Source: Bacteroidetes bacterium MedPE-SWsnd-G1
Lineage (GTDB): Bacteria > Bacteroidota > Bacteroidia > Flavobacteriales > Flavobacteriaceae
NCBI GenBank assembly: GCA_001874265.1
Contig: MPDD01000002.1
Coordinates: 113,625 to 177,624 of the forward strand
Direction of reading: 5' to 3'
Length of the DNA: 64,000 nucleotides
The notes under the pieces were generated by a model. It had not been told where the DNA came from. It did not search any database and saw nothing but the letters and a program-made list of their open reading frames with translations. This document shows positions 9,726 through 16,828 of this stretch, piece by piece; position 1 is the stretch's first letter, and the number at the start of each line of letters is the position of its first letter. The position numbers and the translations under genes were made by a program.

Positions 9726-9748
9726 CAGATTGTTAAATAATTAACAAA
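9726..9748. promoter_or_regulatory. Palindromic operator candidate, copy 1 (lysC / ACT-protein intergenic)
   Basis: CAGAT is followed by TTGTTAA-ATAA-TTAACAA (9730-9747), a 7-base inverted repeat with a 4-base centre. It ends exactly at the ATG of the ACT-domain gene. The same 23 bases with one change (centre ATAG) occur at 41026-41048 upstream of asd. Its placement allows autoregulation and control of the divergent lysC. No binding data; the regulator is inferred. Confidence 0.6.
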
Positions 9749-10404
9749 TGAGAACAATAGCATCTTGTGTTGAAGAAATTTTAGTTGCACAGCCATTTTT
9801 AGAGGAAGCCCTATCTAGAAATATTATCAATTATTCTGCCCTTGCAGAGGAACTGCAACGCCCTGTGAGTGTAATGCTTCACAAGCCAGTTAAATCTGGA
9901 GCAATTATGATGGCTTTAAGAAGGTATAACCCTCCGAAAGATTTAGGCAGTTCGTTAAAACTTCGACGCGTTTTACAAAATTTAGGAGACATAACGGTTC
10001 GCTCCAATTTAAGTGATTTTACGTTTCAAAATTCGCGTACAATTATTGATAGTCATTCAAAAATATTAGAACATTTAGGAACTAACACTTCCATATTCTA
10101 TGCTTTTACTCGAGGTATTCATGAAAGCAACATCATTATCTCAAGTTCTGAAAAGAAAATTGTGACAGATTGCTTTAAGAATGAAGCCCAAATAGGGCTT
10201 CAAGAAAATCTTTCTGCAATTAGCATCAGTTTACCTGCAAACAATTCAAAAATTACGGGCTTATACTATCAAATATTTAAGCGATTAGCTTGGGAAGGAA
10301 TCTCTCTTTACGAAGTTGTTTCTACTACCAATGAATTTACCATTTTAGTAGAAGACTATTTAGTCGACAAGGCTTTTTCAGTAATTAAACGACTAAAAAG
10401 TTAA
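9748..10404 (+). CDS. Uncharacterised ACT-domain protein with HTH-like N-terminus (candidate amino-acid regulator)
   Basis: No named family recognised with certainty. The 218 residues fall into two parts. The N-terminal part (about 1-65) is helical, with NYSALAEELQRPVSVML and a basic SGAIMMALRRY segment, resembling a helix-turn-helix. The C-terminal part (about 150-218) reads as a single ACT domain: ITGLYYQIFKRLAWEGISL, then VVSTTNEFTILVEDYLVDKAF, close in pattern to the regulatory domain of aspartate kinases. The architecture recalls predicted ACT-containing regulators of amino-acid metabolism described in archaea (COG2150), but that link is my inference. Divergent from lysC and four bases before an alpha/beta hydrolase gene. 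The start codon abuts the 9730-9747 palindrome. It could alternatively be a stand-alone effector-binding partner of the kinase. Confidence 0.6.
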   Translation: MRTIASCVEEILVAQPFLEEALSRNIINYSALAEELQRPVSVMLHKPVKSGAIMMALRRYNPPKDLGSSLKLRRVLQNLGDITVRSNLSDFTFQNSRTIIDSHSKILEHLGTNTSIFYAFTRGIHESNIIISSSEKKIVTDCFKNEAQIGLQENLSAISISLPANNSKITGLYYQIFKRLAWEGISLYEVVSTTNEFTILVEDYLVDKAFSVIKRLKS

Positions 10405-10408
10405 AAAT

Positions 10409-11185
10409 ATGTCTCATTTTTTTGAGTATAAAAACATACAGGTTCATTATAAATCTACCGGAAGAGGACCTGCAATCCTTCTCTTACATGGCTTTTTAGA
10501 AAATCTAGGTATGTGGGAATTTTTAATTCCTAAAATCTCAAAGAAAAACAAAGTAATTTCTATTGACTTATTAGGACATGGAAAGACTGGTAATTTAGGC
10601 TATGTACACACTATGGAAGATCATGCGAAACTTATAAGAGAATTAGTTAAAAGCTTAAATATTAGAAAAGCAACTCTTATTGGCCATTCCATGGGTGGGT
10701 ATGTTGTATTGGCTTTTGCAGATTTATATCCAAAAAACACAAAAGGATTTTGTTTACTTAACTCAACTGCTCTTACTGATTCCAGTGCCAAAAAAGTAAG
10801 CCGAGATAGAGCCATTAAAGCTGTTAAAGAAAATCACAAAACATTTATAAGAGTATCCATTCCTATGCTATTTTCTGAGCACAACAGAAGTCATTTAAAA
10901 AAACAAATTAAAGAAGTAACTTCACAAGCCTTAAAAACTTCAAAGCAAGGTATAATAGCATCTTTAGAAGGAATGAAAGTTAGAGAAGAAAGAGTTGAAT
11001 TACTTCAAAATGACTCGTTTAAAAAAATGCTAATTTTAGGTGTAAATGATACTGTTCTAGACATTACAAAACATAAAAACCAAGTTGAAAATACTTCCAC
11101 TCAATTCATAGAACTTCGTCATGGACATATGTCTCACATTGAGGCGACGAAGGATGTCGTTAACGCTTTATCTAAATTCTGTTAA
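10409..11185 (+). CDS. Alpha/beta-fold hydrolase
   Basis: Cytoplasmic hydrolase of unknown substrate, 258 residues, no signal peptide. The fold markers are LLLHGFLENLGMW (oxyanion region) near 24-36, the nucleophile elbow GHSMGG with Ser94, an acid candidate in GVNDTVLD near 210, and a catalytic His in RHGHMSHIE near 240. It follows the ACT-domain gene by four bases, so the two are probably cotranscribed; the relation to aspartate metabolism is unknown. The next gene's promoter element overlaps its stop codon. Confidence 0.85.
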   Translation: MSHFFEYKNIQVHYKSTGRGPAILLLHGFLENLGMWEFLIPKISKKNKVISIDLLGHGKTGNLGYVHTMEDHAKLIRELVKSLNIRKATLIGHSMGGYVVLAFADLYPKNTKGFCLLNSTALTDSSAKKVSRDRAIKAVKENHKTFIRVSIPMLFSEHNRSHLKKQIKEVTSQALKTSKQGIIASLEGMKVREERVELLQNDSFKKMLILGVNDTVLDITKHKNQVENTSTQFIELRHGHMSHIEATKDVVNALSKFC

Positions 11186-11190
11186 TTTTG
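11183..11190 (+). promoter_or_regulatory. -7 promoter element of the first DUF4251 gene
   Basis: TAATTTTG overlaps the TAA stop codon of the hydrolase gene (11183-11185), 43 bases before the ATG at 11234. Confidence 0.45.
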
Positions 11191-11233
11191 CAGGTATATG
11201 TCCTTTTTTAGGTCTAATTAAAAAATAATAATC

Positions 11234-11752
11234 ATGAAAAAAGTCTTTTTAATACTATTATCTTTTTCCGTATTTGGGTTACAAACCATAAATGCACAAT
11301 CTAAAAAAGAATTAAAGCAACAACAAAAGGAAAAAGAATATAATGCAACGAAAAAAATAATTGAAAGTGGGGATTTTGTGTTTGTTCCAGACTGGGTAAA
11401 TACACAAAAAGGAAGAAGAGTCAATATTGCCGGAGATGGAAATACGTTAAAATTCGAAGGTGTAAAAACAACAGCTGACTTACCTTTTTTTGGCGTTTCA
11501 CAAACGTCACATTATAATGGTAACGGTGGAATTACTTTTAAAAACCCTGATACAGAGTTTAGTACCGAGTACAATGATAAAAAATTCAAAGTCATAATTA
11601 AATTCAAAGCCACAGAAAAATCGGAAACCTTCGATATTCAAATGGAAGTATTTAGCAATGGAAATGCAACTGTTCGAATTTCGAGTAGTTCAAGAAACAG
11701 TATTTCTTATAATGGAAAAGTTACTCCGTCGGAGGACAAAAAAGCCGACTAA
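11234..11752 (+). CDS. DUF4251 family exported protein (paralogue 1)
   Basis: 172-residue exported protein of unknown function, common in Bacteroidota. A signal peptide (about 1-21, ending INAQ) is followed by a Lys/Gln/Glu-rich helix (SKKELKQQQKEKEY). The DUF4251 core comes next: a NATKKIIESGDFVF-like strand start, FFGVSQTS, then alternating beta-strands to the conserved end SISYNGKV. It is probably periplasmic or outer-membrane associated. It is followed 73 bases later by a clear paralogue with the same layout, so the pair arose by tandem duplication. I infer no function. Confidence 0.8.
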   Translation: MKKVFLILLSFSVFGLQTINAQSKKELKQQQKEKEYNATKKIIESGDFVFVPDWVNTQKGRRVNIAGDGNTLKFEGVKTTADLPFFGVSQTSHYNGNGGITFKNPDTEFSTEYNDKKFKVIIKFKATEKSETFDIQMEVFSNGNATVRISSSSRNSISYNGKVTPSEDKKAD

Positions 11753-11825
11753 ATCTATTTAATTGAAGAATTTAATTAACTTTAGACATTCAACTAAATT
11801 GATCATCAACTAAACTTTTTATAAA

Positions 11826-12335
11826 ATGAAAATCAAATATTTCTTAATTATGGCTATTGCCTTATTTATTGGTCAAAATAGTTTTGCTCAATCAAAAAAG
11901 GAATCGAAAAACAAGCAGAAAATAGAAGAGTACAACGCTACCAAAAAAATGATTGAGGAAGGCCGCATAGTTTTTAAAGTAATTTCAATGGCTCCTCACA
12001 TAGGATCAAATACTGTCGTGACTGGAGATGGTGTTTTAATTGAAGAAAACTTCCTTCATGTAAACTTACCTTTTCTTGGAAATTTTCAAGCGGGCTTTAC
12101 TCCAAGCAATGATTCTAATATCGAATTTTCAACAGACGACACTATATTCGAAGTAATCTATAATGATAACAAGCAAAAAATTAAAATTAATTTTGAAGTC
12201 GTTCACAAAACAGAGACCTTCACGTTTAATATGGCGATATATAGAAACGGTCGAACCAATTTACAAGTTGTAAGCAATCTTAGAACTAGGATGATTTATG
12301 ACGGAAAAATAGAATCGACACCAACCATTAATTAG
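11826..12335 (+). CDS. DUF4251 family exported protein (paralogue 2)
   Basis: 169 residues, same organisation as its upstream neighbour. Signal peptide about 1-21 ending SFAQ, then SKKESKNKQKIEEYNATKKMIEEG aligning with the first copy, a LPFLGNFQAGF segment matching its LPFFGVSQ region, and the closing RMIYDGKIE. The basic-helix start and C-terminal strand are the best conserved parts; the middle has diverged strongly, which suggests an old duplication. Its TAG stop overlaps the convergent thiL stop by four bases, leaving no room for a terminator between the genes. Confidence 0.8.
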   Translation: MKIKYFLIMAIALFIGQNSFAQSKKESKNKQKIEEYNATKKMIEEGRIVFKVISMAPHIGSNTVVTGDGVLIEENFLHVNLPFLGNFQAGFTPSNDSNIEFSTDDTIFEVIYNDNKQKIKINFEVVHKTETFTFNMAIYRNGRTNLQVVSNLRTRMIYDGKIESTPTIN

Positions 12336-13381
12336 TCCTTTTTAAAAGAATTCCAACCTTGTGCGGTAAGTTCTATTTTTTGATTTGCGCGTGTAACTAA
12401 ATTTATCCCTTCACTTTTATCTGTCATATGACCTATTACGGTTAAATGTGGATTTGCTTTAATTTTTGGAAAGTCTTCTTGTTTAATTGTAAATAACAAT
12501 TCATAATCCTCACCTCCACTCAATGCAATCGTTGTTGCATCAATTTCAAACTCTTCACAAGTTGAAATTACTTGAGGGTCTAATGGTATTTTATCTTCAT
12601 ATAAGTTACATCCAACTCCAGATTGTGTAGATATATGCAAAATTTCCGAAGACAAGCCATCCGAGATATCAATCATTGAAGTTGGTTTTACTTCTAAGTC
12701 CTTTAATAATTTTACTATGTCTTTTCTCGCTTCTGGTTTTAATTGTCTTTCAACTATATAAGAATACTGCTCCAAATCTGGTTGTGAATTTGGATTTGCC
12801 GCAAAAACTTGTTTTTCTCTTTCCAAAACTTGTAATCCAAGATAGGCTCCTCCTATATCTCCAGAAACTACTAATAAATCATTTGGTTTGGCTCCATTTC
12901 TGTACACAACATCTTGTTCTGTCACTTCTCCTAATGCAGTAACGCTTATTAACAAACCTGTAGTAGAAGAAGTCGTATCTCCTCCAATCAAATCGACTTT
13001 ATAAGTATCACAAGCCAATTGTATACCTGCATATAATTCTTCTACCGCTTCTAAAGGAAACCTATTTGATAGTGCTATGGAAACTGTAATCTGAGTGGCA
13101 GTTCCATTCATTGCGTACACATCAGATAAATTTACCATTACTGCCTTATATCCCAAATGCTTCAGAGGCATATAAGCCAAATCGAAATGAACTCCTTCAA
13201 CCAATAAATCCGTTGTAACCAATGTCTGCTTATCAGAAAATTCTAAAACCGCAGCGTCATCGCCAATCGCTTTTTCAGTCGATTCTTGCTGAATTTTAAA
13301 ATACTTTGTTAAATGTTTTATCAAACCAAATTCACCCAGTTCTGAAATAGACGTTCTCTGCTCATTCTTATCTTTTAACAT
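12332..13381 (-). CDS. thiL: Thiamine-monophosphate kinase
   Basis: Phosphorylates thiamine monophosphate to thiamine pyrophosphate with ATP, the last step of cofactor synthesis. The 349 residues have the PurM/ThiL-type motifs: ELGEFGLIKHL near the N-terminus, AIGDDAAVLEF, the metal-binding TTDLLVEGVHFD, NLSDVYAMNG, LIGGDTTSS, DISDGLSSE and SGGEDYELLF. Single gene between two oppositely oriented groups. Upstream, minus-strand AATATTTG (one mismatch to TAnnTTTG) sits four bases from the ATG, so this mRNA may be leaderless. The 3' end overlaps the convergent DUF4251 gene. Confidence 0.95.
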   Translation of the reverse strand: MLKDKNEQRTSISELGEFGLIKHLTKYFKIQQESTEKAIGDDAAVLEFSDKQTLVTTDLLVEGVHFDLAYMPLKHLGYKAVMVNLSDVYAMNGTATQITVSIALSNRFPLEAVEELYAGIQLACDTYKVDLIGGDTTSSTTGLLISVTALGEVTEQDVVYRNGAKPNDLLVVSGDIGGAYLGLQVLEREKQVFAANPNSQPDLEQYSYIVERQLKPEARKDIVKLLKDLEVKPTSMIDISDGLSSEILHISTQSGVGCNLYEDKIPLDPQVISTCEEFEIDATTIALSGGEDYELLFTIKQEDFPKIKANPHLTVIGHMTDKSEGINLVTRANQKIELTAQGWNSFKKD

Positions 13382-13500
13382 GGTCCAAATATTTTATTGA
13401 TTTAAATTTTGATACATTTGTTCAGAGTGCAAAATTCTATAATTTTTATCACATTAGCATGATTTTTGTGATTTATTGCTCAATTCAATCAAATTACATT

Positions 13501-14754
13501 ATGAAAAAAAATACCCCCCTAAACCACTGTATATTTAGCGTGCTAATTCTTTTAGGGTTTATTGTTAATTCCTGCTCGGATGATTCTATTGAAACTCCTA
13601 CCAATCCTCCTTCAAAAGCATTATTTGAATGTATTAACGGAATGGCTGGAGAATACCCTTGCAACGGTTACGATTTAATGGCACATGTTAGTACAGAAGA
13701 ACTCGGAGGGCCAAATACAGAGGGAAACGATTCTTGGGGATGGACGGATCGCACCACTGGAAACGAATATGCCTTAGTCGGAATTAATAAAGGAACTGTT
13801 TTTATTGATATAACCGATGCTCAGAATCCGATTATACTAGGAACATTGCCTACTGCGACGGTAAATAGTTCTTGGAGAGATATTAAAGTGTTCAATAATC
13901 ATGCGTTTATTGTAAGTGAAGCCCAGGACCATGGCATGCAAGTGTTCGATTTAACTAGATTACGAAATGTTTTAAACGCTCCAGAAACATTTGCAGTGGA
14001 TGCTCATTATACCGGTTTTGGAAACGCGCATAATATTGTTATTAATGAGGAATCTGGATTTGCGTATGCCGTTGGTACTAAGACCTTTGGTGGCGGAGCT
14101 CATTTTATTAATGTGCAAAACCCAAAAAACCCAATCGCTGCCGGAGGAATTTCAGATGGAGGGTATAGCCATGACGCTCAAGTTGTAACCTATACAGGCC
14201 CAGATTTAGATTATACAGGAAAAGAAATATTAATTGGAAGTAATGGAGAACGATTTGGCGTAAATGAAGTTGTTATTGCCGATGTTACAGACAAATCAAA
14301 TCCTACAATTATTAAAAAAATTACCTATTCACAACAAGGATACACACATCAAGGATGGTTTACTGAAGACATGAAGTATTTTATAGTCGGAGACGAATTA
14401 GATGAAATTGATTTTGGATTTAATACAAGAACATTAATTTTTGATTTAACCGACTTAGACAACCCGACTGAACATGCAACATATATCGGGCCAACAATGG
14501 CAATAGACCACAATGGCTATGTAAAAGGAAACACCTATTATATTGCAAATTATACTGCAGGCATAAGATTTATTGATATCACAAATATTGAAAGCGGAAA
14601 CATATCAGAAGAGGGCTTTTTTGATACTTACCCTGCAAATGATAACGCAAGTTTTAATGGTGTATGGAATGTTTATCCATATTTTGAAAGCGGAAATATT
14701 ATTGTTAACGATATAGAAGGTGGTTTTTATATAGTTCGAAAAAGCGGCACGTAA
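13501..14754 (+). CDS. Choice-of-anchor B family beta-propeller lipoprotein
   Basis: 417-residue lipoprotein, first gene of the MbnP/MbnH-like operon. I place the start at the ATG at 13501 rather than 13459: it gives a normal lipoprotein signal (MKKN ... FIVNSC) with the acylated Cys near residue 24. The Cys is followed by SDDS, an acidic pattern like the Bacteroidota lipoprotein export signal, so surface exposure is likely. The body carries LVIVD-like propeller strands (ALVGINKGTVFIDITDAQNP, HGMQVFDLTRL, HFINVQNPKNP, LIFDLTDLDNP, GIRFIDITNI) and the DSWGWTDRTTGNEYAL entry typical of choice-of-anchor B proteins. Several His/Asp pairs (GNAHNIVIN, YSHDAQVV, YTHQGWF, DHNGY) could bind metal, which is inference. 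It ends two bases before the next gene. Confidence 0.8.
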   Translation: MKKNTPLNHCIFSVLILLGFIVNSCSDDSIETPTNPPSKALFECINGMAGEYPCNGYDLMAHVSTEELGGPNTEGNDSWGWTDRTTGNEYALVGINKGTVFIDITDAQNPIILGTLPTATVNSSWRDIKVFNNHAFIVSEAQDHGMQVFDLTRLRNVLNAPETFAVDAHYTGFGNAHNIVINEESGFAYAVGTKTFGGGAHFINVQNPKNPIAAGGISDGGYSHDAQVVTYTGPDLDYTGKEILIGSNGERFGVNEVVIADVTDKSNPTIIKKITYSQQGYTHQGWFTEDMKYFIVGDELDEIDFGFNTRTLIFDLTDLDNPTEHATYIGPTMAIDHNGYVKGNTYYIANYTAGIRFIDITNIESGNISEEGFFDTYPANDNASFNGVWNVYPYFESGNIIVNDIEGGFYIVRKSGT

Positions 14755-14756
14755 TA

Positions 14757-16091
14757 ATGAGAAAAATAGGCTTCATACTATTCATCTCTTTTTTCTTTTT
14801 CAATTGTTCAGACAAAGACGATTCTCTAACTCCTGAACCTGTTGTACCACAAATAAAATTTGTAAACACATATGGAGGAAGCTTGAACGACGTTGCAAAT
14901 GACGTAATTAACACCAATGATGGTGGCTATATAGTAGCTGGGTTTACACAAAGCAACGATGGTGATATCTCAGCGAAAACAGGTACAGACTTTGATTTTT
15001 GGTTGTTGAAGTTTAACAATTCTGATGAATTAAAATGGTCTAAATCATTTGGCGGTTCAGCTACTGAAAAGGCTTTCAAAATAATTCAGACTTCGGATAA
15101 TGGTTTTGCTATTGCAGGCTATACAGACAGTCATGATGGAGACGTTTCAGAAAACAACGGACTATCAGACATTTGGATATTAAAACTGGATGCAATAGGA
15201 AATATATTATGGGAAAAATCTCACGGATTTTCAGGAATTGATCAAGCGTTATCTATTATTGAATCATCAGATAATGGCTTTATTGTTTCTGGTGTAATAG
15301 ATGTGTCTGCATCTGGAGGTAATGGCAATGACAAATACGCTAATAAAAAACATGCAGGTGGAGATTATTGGGCAATAAAATTAGATTCAAACGGCAACAA
15401 AGAATGGCGGCGCTATTTTGGTGGATCCTTTACTGACACTGCTTTTGATGCTATTGAAACAAACGATAATGGGTTCATTATAATTGGCTCCTCAGACAGC
15501 AATGACGTTGATATTTCCGACAATAAAGGAGAATATGATTTTTGGGCTGTAAAAATTGATGTAAATGGCATTTTAAAATGGGAAAAATCCTATGGAGGCA
15601 CTCAAATTGATGAAGCTAAAAGTATTGCTAAATCTAAAGAAGGTGACATTTTAATTTTAGGTGATAGCAGAAGTAATGACCAAGATATATCCAAACCCAA
15701 GGGTGCGGCTGATGTTTGGCTTGTAAAAATTTCAGAAAATGGCGACTTACTTTGGGAGAAATCCTACGGTGGTTCTAGTTTCGATGTAGGAAGGCATATA
15801 AGTCCTGCACAAGATGGTGGATTTCTTTTAGCAGGAAGTTCTAGAAGTAGAGATGGTGATCTTATTCTAAACCAAGGACAAAATGATGCCTGGATTTTGA
15901 AAATTGACGAATCAGGCAATCTAGAATGGCAAAAAAGTATTGGAGGTGATGAGATAGATTTTGCTTACGGAATTTCCCAATTGCAAGATGGCAGCATTAT
16001 TGCTGTGGGTGAAACATCTAGTAATAGTGGAGATATTGTGGAAAACAAAGGTTTTTCTGATGTATTAATTATAAAGATCAACGTAGAATGA
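14757..16091 (+). CDS. Seven-repeat beta-propeller lipoprotein of the MbnP/MbnH-like operon
   Basis: 444 residues with a lipoprotein signal ending FFFFNC and acidic residues (SDKDD) after the Cys, so probably surface-exposed. The rest is seven repeats of about 58 residues. Each has the pattern W-x-K-S-x-G-G-S, then D-x-A-x-x-I, then DGGYIVAG-x-T-x-S-x-DGD, and ends D-x-W-x-x-K-x-D-x-x-G-N. Repeat three carries an insert (VSASGGNGNDKYANKKHAGG). Seven such repeats predict a closed seven-bladed propeller. No catalytic motif is visible; a binding or scaffold role is inferred. It starts two bases after the previous stop and overlaps the MbnP-like gene by four bases (ATGA). Confidence 0.75.
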   Translation: MRKIGFILFISFFFFNCSDKDDSLTPEPVVPQIKFVNTYGGSLNDVANDVINTNDGGYIVAGFTQSNDGDISAKTGTDFDFWLLKFNNSDELKWSKSFGGSATEKAFKIIQTSDNGFAIAGYTDSHDGDVSENNGLSDIWILKLDAIGNILWEKSHGFSGIDQALSIIESSDNGFIVSGVIDVSASGGNGNDKYANKKHAGGDYWAIKLDSNGNKEWRRYFGGSFTDTAFDAIETNDNGFIIIGSSDSNDVDISDNKGEYDFWAVKIDVNGILKWEKSYGGTQIDEAKSIAKSKEGDILILGDSRSNDQDISKPKGAADVWLVKISENGDLLWEKSYGGSSFDVGRHISPAQDGGFLLAGSSRSRDGDLILNQGQNDAWILKIDESGNLEWQKSIGGDEIDFAYGISQLQDGSIIAVGETSSNSGDIVENKGFSDVLIIKINVE

Positions 16092-16828
16092 AATTTTTAA
16101 AACTTATTGTCCCATTATTTTTATTCGTCTTTATTTCTTGTGGCGATGATGATACAATCCAACCAACATCGGGTGAACTTTCAATTCAATTTAATCATAA
16201 TTGGAACAGAAAAGAAATAGAATTTAATGAACAGAACTTTACAAATGCTTTTGGTCAAGAATTAAGTATAACAAAATTGCGCTATCTAATTTCTGATATC
16301 GTTTTACACCTTCCGGATAACAATTCAATTCCAATTGACGGATATATTTTAGTAGATTTAAACGAGTCAAACCTTATTGCTTATGCTCCGAACATTCCAT
16401 TTAACAATTACACCGGTCTGTCATTTACTTTTGGATTTGATGAAAACGACAATTTAGATGGCGCCTACCCTGACTTAAATTCAGCATCTTGGAATTGGCC
16501 ATCTATGCTAGGTGGTGGTTATCACTTTATGCAATTAGAAGGAAAATATGAAAATAGTGGAACAGAAAACCCGTACGCATATCACATGGGTACCGCTAGA
16601 AAAAACCCAGGAGAATTTGAACAAAATTATTTCAATGTAGCACTCGATGGATTCAATTTCACACAAGAATCGACCATAAATATTCAAATGAACATAGCAG
16701 AATGGTTTACAAATCCCCAAAATTGGGATTTAGAAGTCTATGATATAGATTTGATGATGAATTACGATGCGCAAAAACTAATGAATGTAAATGGAAAATC
16801 CGTATTTAGTTTAGGTGAAATCAATTAA
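16088..16828 (+). CDS. MbnP-like copper-binding lipoprotein
   Basis: 246 residues with a lipoprotein signal (FVFISC, then GDDD). The mature part matches the MbnP family: LSIQFNHNWN near 31-40, ITKLRYLISDIVLHL near 61-75, a GFDENDNLDGAYPDL segment, and the conserved WNWPSMLGGGYHFMQLEGKY region near 135-154 followed by AYHMGTA. In characterised MbnP a tryptophan is oxidised to kynurenine by its partner MbnH and the protein binds copper. Candidate residues here are Trp39, Trp135 and Trp137; which one, if any, is modified cannot be read from sequence. It is flanked by a propeller lipoprotein (4-base overlap) and the MbnH-like gene (14-base overlap). No methanobactin precursor was found nearby. 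Confidence 0.8.
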   Translation: MKFLKLIVPLFLFVFISCGDDDTIQPTSGELSIQFNHNWNRKEIEFNEQNFTNAFGQELSITKLRYLISDIVLHLPDNNSIPIDGYILVDLNESNLIAYAPNIPFNNYTGLSFTFGFDENDNLDGAYPDLNSASWNWPSMLGGGYHFMQLEGKYENSGTENPYAYHMGTARKNPGEFEQNYFNVALDGFNFTQESTINIQMNIAEWFTNPQNWDLEVYDIDLMMNYDAQKLMNVNGKSVFSLGEIN

